64,000 nt of DNA from Daphnia carinata (Eukaryota > Arthropoda > Branchiopoda > Diplostraca > Daphniidae). Below the pieces are notes generated by a model. The model saw only the letters and a list, made by a program, of their open reading frames with translations. It ran no database searches and was not told where the DNA came from. Of this stretch, positions 36,101 to 50,500 are shown one piece after another. The stretch is taken from the NCBI RefSeq assembly GCF_022539665.2, contig NC_081339.1, positions 3,162,017 through 3,226,016 on the forward strand, read 5' to 3'. Made by a program: the position numbers and the translations under genes. Position 1 is the stretch's first letter, and each line of letters begins with the position of its first letter.

Positions 36101-38790
36101 AAAAAAGATTCATTATTATTTAATAAAGAAGAGCCACCTTTTTTTGGATTGGAATGTTTTTAAAGATTAAATTGAGCTACTGATATTTTTTTTTTTTTTT
36201 TGTTTAATCCAAATGCCACACCCTCCCACTGTGCTTTAACTCTCTTTATTTTAGTTGGCCATTGAAATTTTCTGAATTTGTGATTGACAGATTGACAGAT
36301 TCGTCACTGGGGGGCCCTTAGGGCAGGTGTCACACTGTGTGCCATTTAATTAGTATCCCCTAGTCTTCCACAATCACACGCACTATAATCTACATTGCCC
36401 TCCCTTTTTCGGATTTAAATTTTTATTCTATTTTATTTTTATTTTTATTTTTTTTAACTGCCATGATGATAATCCTCTTTCTCTTGGAAATCCCCTTGTA
36501 CAGATCCAATCACTAACCACCTACACAATAGAAATCGGAAAGAAAACAAAATTCCCCGATGTGTTTTCATTTTTCAAATCTACGTAGGAGGGCTAAATGC
36601 AAAATCAAAAGGAGAAAGAAAGTGGGAAAATACAAAAATAAAAAGGGGGATAATGTTACCTTTGAAATAGTGTGGGCGGCTGGATGAGCAGGTGAAAATC
36701 GTTTTCGCTGCACACTTGACGGTCGCGGTGATGCACGGCGCACTTGAAACTCCGGCTCCGCTTCCCGCTCATCTGCAAACGACATCAAACAAAAACAATT
36801 TTGATTTTCAATACATCAGTGAAAAAGAAAAGAAAAAAAACTAGCGGCAAGGTCGATATGATAGTTAGATAATGGGGTCAACTGAGGTCAATGTTGCAAC
36901 CCTCTTAAAAAAAATAAATAAATGAAGGGGGCATTTTTTTTTTTTTTTACGTAACTCTTCCTCCGATGGCAGAGGTGAGAGAGAGAAAAAGAACAAATCG
37001 AAGACGGGCGTGGTTCTTTCTTTTTTTTTTTGTGTTTAACGACGTGTTTTGGTTATTGAAGATGCCAAATAATGTCAGTTATTTGAACGGTGGAGTGAGA
37101 AAAGAGCGGGAGTCCCCCTCCCGTAACTTGGCCATCCCGACAAACGTTCTGCCCATTTTCAAAAAAAAAAAAAAAAAAAAAAAAAAAATAGAAAATGACC
37201 GGCGGAAGTGACGCTTGATAGAACCGCTGCTTTTCATTCACTCGTTTCGGGACTTTTTTTCTTTCTCCACACATAAAACACACACACACACACACACACC
37301 CGACAAAAAATAGGAAGAAAAATATGTATATCGAAATATTACAACAACAAAAAAAAAACAAAAAAAAAACTGCCGTTTCCGGAATGGGTGGGTTAGAGAG
37401 ACAATCAACTCTCACGGTATTATAATCCCGTTTTTTTTTTGTTTTTTCTTCTCCAAAACAAAACAAGAAGAAACATTCGTGACAATCAAAAATTCCTAAC
37501 ACATCAGCAACAAACAAAGATTTCAAAAAAAAAAAAAAAAAAAAAGAAAGAAAACAAAATAAATAATAATAAATAAAAATGTTAACTAACCAGACGTTTA
37601 GAATCCAATGGGAAGTGAAAACATGTTATCGCAAAAAAAAAAAAAAAAAAACTTAACGATTGGAAAATGTGTGTGTTCGTTTTCGTTACAATGGGAATCC
37701 GCACACACACGCACTGGCTACACGAATTTTTTTGGTCACGATGTCGACGAAATGTAACTCGCAAATGAAAAGACAAAATTGTTCCAAAAAAACAAATTGT
37801 AAACGACCTGGCTTAGGCGGCGGCCGCCACGACACTGAAGTAAGAGTGGCAAAGGTGTAGGAGGCTTATAGTTTTTTGCTGTCCAAGCGCAGGAGGAGGA
37901 GGAGGAGGGGTGTGTACACACACACACAGGGAAGCAGCCAACTTCCAGCACAATATCCAACACAGAGTCGGGGTAAAAAAAAAAAAAGGGATGCTCCTCC
38001 TTTCACCAGGCTCCTCCTCCTCCCTTTTTTTTGTGTGTGTGTGCGTGGAACAGACGGCCAAGAACGATGGCCAATCGCTGGCTATATCTGTCCGGTAGTG
38101 TGTGTGTGTTGTGGGACCTTTACAATGAACTTGCTCGACCCTTTCATCTTTAACACGGTTTTTTTTTTTTTTTGCGCATGGAACATCAAAGATTTTCTTC
38201 TTTTTTTTTTCCCTCTGTGTGTGTGTGTGTGATGGCACAAGGGGAATGTACACACACACACAGGAGAAATGATGGGAAACAATTTAAAAAAAAAAAAAGA
38301 AGACGAGATAAAGATAACACTAATCGATTTTCGGAATGGTGATCCGCCTCTTCTCTCGCTTTTTTTTTGTTTCTGGAACGTCTTTTCATTTTTTTTTTTT
38401 AAGAAGAGAAAAAAAAAAAAAAAAAAAAAACAAGAAAAATTCGATTTTTATGATGAGATCACAACGCGTGACTATTGGGGGTGCGCCCTTGTCTTCTTCT
38501 TTCTCGTTTATAAAAGTCGAAATTCGTTGATTGATTTAACGGATGGAACTCGCATTTTGTTGACACTTGAACTCTTTTTAATTTTCTTCGACAATGGCGC
38601 GGGGGGGTGCGCCAGAGGTTAAGGAGGTTCAACAGGAAGAACATTTTCTTTCTTTGCTTCTCGTATATGGAGACAATTGGAAGGAGCCAAGACGTCCTCC
38701 CCCACACACATCCAAACGTTCCGGAAATGGAGAAACAACATTCTTTTGTTTCAGTTCCTTTTTTTTTTTTTTTTTTGCTTCTATCGCACC

Positions 38791-38852
<62 letters not shown>

Positions 38853-40111
38853 GAAATCTTTTTGTGGAGCACGTTCTGTCGTTTAGCATTGGAACAGAGC
38901 TACTTTTCAATGTCTGTCAAGATGAGACGAGTTGGGGGTACGTATTGTTTTCGTTTTGGAACAAAAAAAAAAAAAATTCAAGAATTATTAAAACTGCATC
39001 GAATTGGACGTTGTGCGAGACGGGGAAGTTAAAAAAAAAAAAAAAAAACGCCAGACAATCTTTTGTTTCATTTTCTTTTCGACTTCGAGAACGTGACGAC
39101 GATTCAGCCAAACAATCAAGCATTAAGACTCCACTGTTCCAGGAAGGCCAGACCATTTTCTATGTCATTAAAAACTCCCAGAAAAAAAAAAAAATGAAAC
39201 AAATTTTTTTCGGGACTCTTTTTTTTTTATTATTTAAGAGGGATGTGTTTTTCTTCATCGAAGCCTGTCGAGCAAATTAGTAACAGACTATCGGACCGGA
39301 GAAGGCCGACGACGACGGACGATACGTATAACAACGGAATAGAAAAAAGAAAAGAAAAAAAAAGAGCAGGTGGAAACAACAAAACAACGGGGGGAAGGCG
39401 CTCGGCCAGTGGCCGTCGTCGCCCGGCACCTTCTAATATTAAAAAACGCAACACAACAACTAGACGCGACACGCTCCGATGCGCTTCACCGACTCTGCGC
39501 ACGCGCCCCATTTCCCTTTTTTTTTTTTTTGTTTTGTTTTGTTACACATTTTTTTTTCCTTTTTTTTTTTTTTTTTTGACTTCATCAACGTCTAAGAATT
39601 AAAAAAAAAAAAAAATTGTTCGGTGGATATTTGTGGGTGTGTGAAGAAAAATGCGCCTCGTCACACAACAACAACAACATCAACAACGTCCCTTAAAAAC
39701 TTTGCGCTCTTTTCAATGAGATTAAGATAACGGCTGCTATCTCGCCCCCCTTTTTTTTTTTTTTTTTTAAACGCGATGCTTCGACAGCTCCCGATGAATC
39801 CAACATTTTTTGAAAGGGGAAAGAAAAAAAAAATAAATATTATAAAAAAATTGTTGTGAAAAAAAAAAAAAAAAAAAATTGCACATTTTTCCGGGTTTAA
39901 AAAAAATAAAAAAAATAAAAGAGATGGCGATTAGATCACTTAACGAGGTTTTTGCATGAGCAAAATAGTCCCTATACGTTTGGGGCATATGCAATGATGG
40001 ATCATCTTCGACCTGATCCATAAAAACAAAACAAAAACAAAAGTACCTGCATTGGAAAAAAAAAAAGAGGCAGGAAAAACTCGCATTTTTTTTTCTTTCT
40101 AATCAACGAAA

Positions 40112-40148
<37 letters not shown>

Positions 40149-40923
40149 GAGGGAGAGCAGAAATGGTCAGCGAAGAACAGGTGAGCGGATGTGGCCATCT
40201 CAAACCGTGCGGATCGCCGGACCAAAAAGCCACCATTCCACCTGCTCTCTCTCTCTCTCTCCCTCTTCCCCCACCCCCCGTGTAACACACACACACACAC
40301 AAGTCCAACTTGCGCGTGTTACAATTCATTTTTTTTTTTTTTGTACTCGCGTCTGTCCAATTGTTTTTCTTTTTTTATCACCATACACAAGCAAAGAAGG
40401 GAGGGAAACCTCGAAAGAAACCCAAATTTATGTGCAGACACACACACATGAACATTCCCGACGAACTTGCAATAGTTCTTTCCAGGTGTGGAAACACTTG
40501 AAAGATATGATTTCTCGAAAGGCAGTTAGTACAAAAAAAGGGGAAAGAAAGATGGGAAGAAGAAAGGGTTGATTTAATTAGTCAATCAGAAGAAAAGTTG
40601 GCGTTGTTTTGTTTTTTTCTAGTTGAAAAAAAAAAAAAAAACAAAAACAACAACAATCGGAATGTGTTTGGCGAAGCGACAAACAAACGGGGGCGAACCA
40701 ACACAAGAGGCCACGCAATGGCTTCTGGAAACCTTTGAATGTTAGTCTATACATTAAAGATGATTTTTCTTCTGTTGTTGTGTTGTTTATGTCTCTCCCC
40801 CATGAGTTTTTTTTTTTCTTTTTCTGTCGTGAGAGCGAAACACAAGCAGAAAGAGATGACGAGTTAGCGCTACTGAATCGCCGATGAGAAAGAGATAGGC
40901 TAATGAAAGCCCCTTTTATTTTT

Positions 40924-40961
<38 letters not shown>

Positions 40962-43900
40962 GCTAACGAAACGACCCAATTATCGAGGAATTCGTTGCGC
41001 GTTAAATAATTCATTAACTGACCACCCTCGCCCTGCCCTTCATCGAAAAAGACAAAAAAGGACCGACCATTTCCTGATGATTGTGTCGACCTACCGCACA
41101 ATACCATTTTCTTCTTTTTCTTCAATAATGATGAGCACGTTTGTTTTAAACTAATAACATAATACAGAACGCTGCTTTCTCGACTTGTTTGTCTATATGT
41201 ACACTAGTGATGCTGTTTGCGTGTTTGATTTTTTTTTTTTTTTTTTTGAGGACCCGGAGCGGCTCATTAGGCAGCTAAAAAGGGCGGAGTAAAAGGCAGG
41301 GGTTTTTCTTATTTTTCAATGAATAATTCATCGTCGGCAAACAAAAGAAGACGACTCAACTATATCGTTTCGAAAAAAAAAAAGAAAAAAAGGGGGGCTA
41401 AAGTACTATTAGGCCTTACAACAACTACCTCGACAACACACACACACACACACACAAAGTCTATACACACACATCAAGGTAGATGCGCAGCTCCTTGGGC
41501 GGGGCAATGAACATTTCTTCCCCAACTAAACACAGAGGGAAAAAAAAATCAAGAAAGAAAAAAAAAAAAAAAAAAAGGGGCAGCCAACGGGGGCAAAGTC
41601 GGGCCGATCGAGGACGGATGGGATCCGCCTTATATTTATAGGTGAAACATCTCTCTTTTTTTTTTTTTTTAAGAAGAAATTTTTTTTTTTTTTTTTTTTC
41701 AGTTGTTGGTAGCAAGTAGAAGAAGTCGTAGACCCCCCGCACTGCATGTCAACTGGACCTTTTTTTTTTTTTTGTGGCCCCCCCCCCTTTTTTTTCTTTT
41801 TTCCAACAGAAAATACAATTTGAAAAAAAAAACATTCCAATCGTTGAAACCCCCAGATCGTCAGGTGGGGCAAAAGTCTGCAACAAAAGGTTAAAAAAAA
41901 AAAAAAAAGAAAACCTTTGACAGTTCTACAACTTCTTCTAGCCATTTCCACATATGTTGTGTATAGATGCAGAAAATTGTACCGATTTCTTGTGAGAGGG
42001 GGGGTGGGCTACTCCCTCCAACTAACTGCATACCCCCATCAAAAGAAATGCTTGATAATAATAGCGTGTGTGTATGTGTGTATATATGGGATTTTTTTTT
42101 TTTTTTTTTAAGCGGGGGTAAATGCATTGATAATGTACGTATAGATGTGTCCACACCTGGGGGATACGCTTCGTCTTTTGAGGTAGACACACGGAGGAGG
42201 GGGAGTGAAAGGTAATAAGAGGGCGCGGTTCGGCTGAGAAAAATCGCGTTCAATAGACGGGGAAGAAGAAAACGAAAATGCGTGGCATTTTTGAATGGGG
42301 AAAAATACCTTACAATTGGCCATGTCTTTATTGGCTCAACAACAATTCGGCACAGCTCGTTACCACCATGCCGCCCCCCCCCCCCCCCCCTTCTCAATTC
42401 ATTAGTCACCCATCGGACGCGAGACGAATAAAAAAAAAAAAAAAAAAATTTGGGAAAACATGTCCGTTTCATCGATGAGGTACGTTGACGACTGGGGTGG
42501 TCGAGACTAGCTCCTATCTCTTTTAAATGTAGACACACGAGTAACACACGTTGGGGGTAGATTGGACTTGTAAAATACCTGAAACTTTCTTCTTCTTTCC
42601 CTTTCTGCATTTGGGCTGTGTGTATGCATTTTTTTTTTTTTTTTTTATTATTTTCTATGTTTGCTGCTATTTGATGTACCTTAACGCGGCGTGCATGTAC
42701 ACTATAAAAAAAAAAAAAAATGTACATCTTCATTTTTATTTTTTAACAACTGCCACAATTGTTGCCGGCTCGTGTTTTTCCAATAGTCTCAAAGAAAAAA
42801 AAAGGAGAGGGATCCATCAGAAATAGTCGGAGCAAATTGGGTCGGTCTTTCCTTCTCTCGTTTGCACCTTAAAGGTTGAAAAGAAGAAGAAGGGAAGAAA
42901 CAACGGGATCGAAATAAAAATAAAGTTCATTTACGGGTCTTTTATGGCTCTCAAAAAAAAAAAAAAAGAGAGGGCAAAATGAAACTTTCCATTTCGGACC
43001 CTGAAAGCCAATAACCTAAACAATTAGTCCGTTTTTTTTTTTTTTTAAATAAACTGCGCGCGTGCTGTGCAACAATCGAAACGCGGATAGCGGCCGCTTC
43101 GTTCGTCGAAATCAAACTTCAAATATTTTGAAAGATAAGAAAAAACGAGAGCGATGTCACTTCAAATATTTGGTTTGAAAAAAAAAAAATAAAAGGCCAT
43201 TAGAAAACAAAAAAAAAAAAAGAAAGAAAGAAACAGGAAGAAGAAAGAGTGTTACTTCCGTTAGTTTCTCTCTTGTCATTGCGAAATGGACAACAAAAGG
43301 TAGGATTCGTGAGGGGAGAGTTCGTTTTCCCCAATTTTTTTTTTCTTTCTAGTTTATCTCTCCCCTCGTGCAAAAGCTCGAAACACCTGACTCGTTACAT
43401 ATCCGGTTTTTATTTATTAAATACCCCCCCCCCCAAAAAAAAAAATGAAAAAGACCGGATGGAACTACGCTTTTCTTTTTTTTTCTTCCATATTTCTATA
43501 TGAGTGTAGGTGAGCGTAGAAAAAAAAAAGGACTAAACATCTATTGTCCTTCATGTCCGCCTGTCCAGCAAATAAAACGCAAAGCCCTTCGCTATGACAG
43601 TGACTGTGCCAAATATAGAGCGGTGTGTGTGTGTGTGTGGGAAAGATCAGATAAAAATAAATAAAAATGAGCAAATTGGGTGTAGGCTCTCGTCTTTGCT
43701 CTTTTCAAAACGCTTGGCACACAAACTCGGAAAGAAAATCGGACGTGCCAATCCTTCTAACCAGAAGCTCTGATCATCGGAAGATTTTCTCTCTTTTCAT
43801 GCGTCCCTTCCATCAGCTTGCCCATCTACCGCCGACAACACAAGAAAAAGAAAAAAAAAAACGGATCCATTAGTAGCGGACATATGCCCCCCCCCCATCA

Positions 43901-44478
43901 TATCTATTGTTGTTTTCTAGAGACGTGATCTGTGTCATCCCACACACGTACTTTCAACATCAGATTTCTTCAACTGGAAACAAATTGAATAGCATTTTCA
44001 ACAAGAAAAAGAAAAATTATTTAAACCAAAAGAAATTTTATGAAGGAAATCCTTTTTCCTTTTGATCTATAGTTAAAAGATTTTCGGTGATCTGTGGCAG
44101 TTGGACGGATAATCTGATTGCCCTCTCTTTAAACTATTTAGACTTGGCCTTTTTTTTTTTATATTTTATTTTCTCTTGGCTGTGTACTTTTTTTTTTTTT
44201 TTTCTTTCTTGTGTGATTTATTTGTCCAGAAAAAAAAAAAAAAAAAACCCAAGAAGGGAAACATTCCAAAGCGGATTATAGCGAGATATGGACTGGAACT
44301 TTTTTTTTTTTTTTTTTTGCTACATGCAAAAGAGGGTAGCTCTTAAGGCCTGTGCGTATTCACGTCGAGCACGTCCCGACCATTTTGGACAAGAAAAAAA
44401 AAAAAAAAAACCATTCAAAGAAGTGACGGACGACAACTGAACGTAAGGCCAATTCTCTTATTTACTTAAATATATTAT

Positions 44479-44513
<35 letters not shown>

Positions 44514-47500
44514 GCAGAGGACTTGTTTATAAGAGGGGAATAACTACAAGAGGAACGGACCGGCCGTGCGGGATGTAAAAAAAAAAGGGGGGGGGGGGCT
44601 TCTCTTTTTCCTTTGAAGGTATTTATTATATGATCAGAAGCATCGTAAAATTTTAGTGGGGTTAAACGTTCAAGAAAATGCGAGGAGGAGCCTTCAAGTC
44701 CGTCGCTAAATGGTTTTATTGACTGTGTTTTTTTATATTTTTTTACCTTGTCAATGTTGACTCTTTTTCTTGAAAGAAATCAACATTGACGTCATTTAAA
44801 GATGATGGCAAAGAATTCACCTTTTTTTTAAAAAAAAAAAAAAAAAAAAAAGATAATGAAGTGCTAACTATTATCGCCAGAGAGAGGGAAAAAAAATAAT
44901 CTTTCGCTATGCCCCGGAAATGGTCGAGAAAGTTTGTAATTGGAGCCGGGTCAGGATCACGTGACCTCGTGTGGACAGCCGGTCTATTTGACTCTCTCTA
45001 TCCTGTTTTACACACACACACATATGTGAGAGAGAGAGAGTTTGTAAGACACAAGGATATTGGGACAGGAGGGGGACAAGGAAATAAGGTCCGCTCTTCC
45101 TACATCTTCTTCAGCTTCCTACTTCCTGGTCCGCTTGTGTCAATTTCATAGCCGCCCCATTCTTTCTTTTTTTTTTTTTTCCCTCTTCTTACACACATTT
45201 CGGAAACACCCTTATCTCGCCCCCACTAACTTGTACAAAACACATGCACGAGCCAAATGAAGAGGGGGGGGGGGACTTCCGCGTTTGCCGATAGAAAAAT
45301 GTTGGACCTTTTTTTTTTTTTTTTTTTTACTTTCCTTTTGGGGAAATGACGACGACGTCGAAGGACTACACACACACACACACAAAAAAAAAAACTTATG
45401 GCTTTTGTACTCTACTAAAAACTAGTTCAGCAGTGACGTAATTGGCTCATTAAAACAACGCCCACCCTAGTCGTCCACGTTTGCCTGTCGAACTCGTAAA
45501 TTTCGATTCCAACAAAGCGAAAAAGGCCGGAAAAGACTTTTGCCCGTTTGCGAAGGAATTCGAACCTTCCCCCCACATTTACGTCAAATCCCCCGCCCTT
45601 TCAAAAAAAAAAAAAAAAAAAATGCGCAAGTTCAGTTACAGATTGTCCCAGTTAGTTTACGAGTATTCGAGAAGAAATACATTTTCTCGCATCTATTTGA
45701 AGAATTGCTCTCACAAAAAAGAAAAAAAAAATGGTCAGTTGTAAAAAAAAATCAAAAGAAGAAGAGCTTTGCACGCGAGCCTTGTTGACAAAATGTTCAA
45801 ACAATCACAAGAACCGGCTCTTCTATTACACACCCGCAACAACACGATACAAAAATGAATTCGATGGTCTCCCCCCCCTTTTCCGTCATAAAAAATATGT
45901 TCGTTCGTGTCTGTTGTAAAAATGACATTTTTTTTTTTTTTCAATGAATGGATGAAACATGTCTACAATGTCCTTTCCTTTTTTCATTCATTTTTTTTTT
46001 TTTTTTTTTTTACCTCTCCACAACTATATAACCTTTCCAATATTTGAATTGCCGTTTTAAAAAGAATTGTGTACGGTCACGGTTATGGGTTTGTTATACA
46101 TATGGCCCTCCCTCCTTTTTTTTTTTCTTGTACTATACGCACACGCTATAATTTAAAAGCCCACCAATTCATCAAATATTTAGAGGCTGGATGTGGCACA
46201 CAATTCTTTTTTTTTTTTTGTGAATGAGAGTCCATGTTTTTAATAAAATATTCTTTTTGGAAAGAGGCTGCGGCTCATTAAGTGTCACCATAGTGACGTC
46301 AAGTACCAGAGAAACAAAAAAGGAAAAAAAAGGGCGTGCCCCCCCCCCCCCCGTTTTTTTTTTTGGCCACGTTCAACTCGACTAACGACGCCATTTATAT
46401 TACACACTACACTGAAGATTTTTCCCCTTTTAAACTCAAAAGATGTTGGGGGGGGGGGGGGACGCATCTCTCCACTAGTTCCGGTCACTCCCTGCCTCCC
46501 CCCTCTCAGGAATAACAAAAATAATATTCAAATATTATTTCAACGATAGGACAAAAAAAAAAAAAAAGGAAAAATTTTCGGGTTGAATTGAAGAGAAAAT
46601 CCACACACATCGCACAGCTGTGAATTCTTCAACCATTCGCTATAGGCCAACAATAATAGAGAAAGAAAAAAAAAAAAAAGGGGAAATGTACGTATATAAA
46701 TATAGAATAACACCGGGGCCTAAAATAAGGAAGGTCCACTTTTTTTTTTTCGACCCAGAGCAACAGCCGCAAGTAAAAATAAGAGGAGAAAAACGAGTGT
46801 GTGTGTGTGGGGGGGGGGGGGGGGGGTTGAAAGAGTTTTTGTGTGTGTGTCCCTTGTTGACACACGCGCGAGCGGCGGGCGGACACATGTGGCCACTTTC
46901 ACTTTTGTGTCCCTTTGTTTTGGCAAAACCCAATGAAGAGAATTCTTTTCTGGAAATAACCTTTTGCACCCTCCGAAAAGAACCAAACCTTCCCTAAAAA
47001 TATATATATCGTTTTGAGCCACTTCTGGCTCTCCACAATACCAAACATATTAGCACCGGCCTCAGAAGCGCATTCACCCCCTCACCCCCGGTACCATTTT
47101 TGTGCTGCCGTTTCTTTCATTCGTCCGCGAAAAACACATGCCGCTATTTGTGAAGCCCATTTTTGTTTTTGCCCATTTCGCCACAATCTGCTGGCCGTTC
47201 CATCAACTTGTTAACGCTCAACATTTGCGTTCCGCACGCGAGCCTCTATTAGCAGAGCAAATGGAGAGGGAGAGAGTATGGCTGGATGCAATGAAAACAA
47301 GTGGACACATCAAAATGTTATTTTTGGAGCCTATGCTTTCGATTACGTAAGATTGCCTCCCTCCCCTTGTGTTATCTTGTTTGTGGGGGGGTGGGGGGTG
47401 GGATGTCATCGTCATTGAATAATCATAGCAAAATGGCCAATCGGTAAGAATTGGGGAATTGATTGACAGGGAAGAAGCAGAAAAGGATAGTGATGGACGG

Positions 47501-50500
47501 GAGCAACAACTTTACCGACATCGGTCACGCGATACGGTGATGGATGATTGGTGCGTGCGGACGCGGAGAGGGGTGGTGAAGTTTGGAGAAGAAGAAAAGG
47601 GAGGGGATTTCAAGTCCCGCTAGCGTTTTTGAATTATTAATAAAGAGAGGAGAGAGAGAGAGAGAACGAGAGAATGGGCCAATAGCGTGATGCTGGTGGG
47701 GTGATGAATGTCAACGCCATCTTTGATCGAGTATGCACAACTGGTGGATCAATCAATCAATCCATCATCAATCAATTGGAAAGACGGGAATGTTTTCGTT
47801 TTGGAAAAAAAAAAAAAAAAGTAAGAAAAAAGAGAGGGGAAAAAATAATTCATAAATAAATTCACGTCCACTCACCACATTGACAAAGTCCTGGAAGGTG
47901 ATGGCCGACGTTCGATATTCGGATGGTCGGCTGGGTCGGTCGCCGTGGTGACCGCCACCGCTGCAGCCGCTCTTGTTGTCCTCTTCCTGGTCGTTGTCCA
48001 GTTGTTGTTGCAAGTGAAATTTCTCCTCCAGCTGTTGGATCTTGTGCGGTTCGATGTGTTGACGAAATTCAGGCGACCGCAGCGCCCGGCCGAAATCCTC
48101 CCACGGAATCTCTCCGAACCCCTCCGGATCGAACTGCACACAACGAATGAAATTTTTTTTTTTTTTTAATACGCCCACACGCACACATACAGACACAGAA
48201 TGAATGATGAGAATTGGCTAACGATCCAAGACGGACTAAAAAAAAAACAAAAAAAAAAACTCTTTTTTAATGAATGTGTCGATCTCTCCTTCCTCTATAC
48301 CCCCAATTCAATATACCGGAACCCCTTGCGGGAGGGCCTGTTTTTTTTTGTTTTTTTTTTACACAAATCATATCCGGCTTGCGTTTTGCTTTTTCCTATA
48401 TTACTTGTTTCAAACGATGTGTCCATTTTCTTTTTTTTCCCGCGCTCCCCCCCCTCCTCCTGTCCGGCGATAATCTTCAAACCGCTCCTGTCACGCGTTG
48501 TTGAACTCGTTAAACGAACCTTCCTCTCTCTCTCACAAGGAAACGGCAAAAAGCACACAGTAAAAGACGCTGGTGCGTGAACTATATTAGAAAACGTCTA
48601 GCCAACAAGTCGGGCAAAAAGAAAGAGAAGTCCAGCTACAGATACCGTAGGTTTGTTTCGCTCATTATCAGCCTATTCTTTTCTATGGAAATAATATTTA
48701 AAAAAAAATACGTTGAAATGCGTACGTTAGAAATTCCTGTTTTCTTCTTTGACGAGAAAGTGAAATCAATTTTTTTTTTGTTTTTTACAACAGAAGGGGA
48801 AAAAAATGGATGTACAATGGAGAGAGAGAGGGAGAAAAAAAAAGTGGAGCGGTCATCGGAGAAGGTTTCGGATAACAAACAGAAAAAAAAAATAAAATAT
48901 GGAGAACGTGGGAAATGTTTCAAGCAAAAATCGAAATACGGAATAGACCCGTTGTAAAACGTTACACAACCTCATTACTTTTTTTTGTGTTGTTGTTCAA
49001 GGATCAACGTAAAGGAAGAAAAAAAAAAATGTAATGTTTGATTAAACGGAACCGTGTAGAATGTGTATACCTGTTCTGGTGTAATAAAGTTTAAAACGGA
49101 TAATCCTTCGCAAGAATTTTGTTTGAAAAAAAAAAAAAAAAAAAAGAAAATTTGAAGGGAACAAATATATGCGGGTCAATCGCGCACTGTTCAAAAATGA
49201 GGATGAAAAAGAAGGAAAAAAACGATCGGGGAGGTCTTTGAAAATCCCGCGGACCTTTTGTGAAAACACGTCCGGCGGACGGCAACGTTAGCGGGCGACT
49301 GGAGGGACGTTGGACCTTTCGTATACACGTAGCAATTGTTAGCCCACGATGGGACGATGTTACAAAAAGTGGGGGGAATTTTTTATTTTCATTTAAAAAA
49401 AAAAAAAAAAATTGATGGGAATCATGTCATTTTCAATATCTAAAGTTTTTGCCCTGGACTAAGCCTATACACAACCCCCTCCGTGGGATTCGATCGTTTA
49501 ATCGATAACGTCATCAACGAGAGGGGGAAACACAAAAAATTCATTCACTTGTTGAATTTTTGTTGTTTAAAAAAAAAAAGAAAAGGGATAATAATAAATT
49601 TTTTTCTGTGGACAAGCTTGAAAAATGAATCACTGCCATGATTAATACAAGGCCTTTCAATTTATATACACAGACACACGCAAAAGTTGTTGCCTTTTTT
49701 TTCTTTTTTTTTTTTTTTTAGATTTTCATGGAGGCCACTGGACGAGACTTGGGTGCCGCTAAAAAAAAAAACAAAAAAAACTTGTGTCGCGCGAAGCGGC
49801 CAAGCGAATCCGGTGAATGGCCGGATGCGGTTTTCTATTCCGTTCCATCGTCTTTTCTCCCGGCACTTGATGTGTATGTTGTTATTATTCTATACGTATT
49901 GACTGAAATGCCTGAGCGCGCGCGCGCATACACGCACATCTTTTCTCTGTATTTCTTTTTACTGATGACCATTACAAAATACACACAGGGATTCCCAGAT
50001 TGATCATCCGTTACAGTCCCAAGTCTTTCCTTTCTCACATGACGTCACGGCGTTTTTTTTTTGAATAAAACGAATTGGCTAATGTGTTTTTTTTGTTTTT
50101 TCTTGAATTGGAAAGGTAAAAAATGCCTAGTGACATTCCGATTGACCAGGTGCAATCGCTTTCTCCACAAAATCCGCACACGCCCCCATCTTATAGCTTC
50201 TCTCTCTCTCTCTTTTTTTCTATGTAAAAACGTTTATCGATAGGCGATAAATCATGTGGCCACAGGCCAACCCAATTTGGCAGCACGTGGGTCCTGGACA
50301 ACTTCAGCTACACTGCTGGGCAAGCCTACTGGTTGGTCAAACAATACAAATATCTGCCAACACCCAACAGTTCTCCGGACAAAAATGGAACAAAACAAAA
50401 AAATTTTTTTTGATCAGAAAAAGAAAAACCTTTGACCCTATTCTTTAGGTTTGAATAGAACCGCGGAAACCTTAACCGATGCGACAATAGGGTTATTCAT

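Noticed and set aside
38594-39280. 228-codon plus-strand frame
   Set aside because: Carries a (TH)n run from the CA microsatellite and Lys/Phe runs from A/T tracts.
41891-42733. 280-codon minus-strand frame
   Set aside because: Composed of poly-Lys/Phe/Pro from homopolymers, inside a rhomboid intron, with no domain or codon signal.
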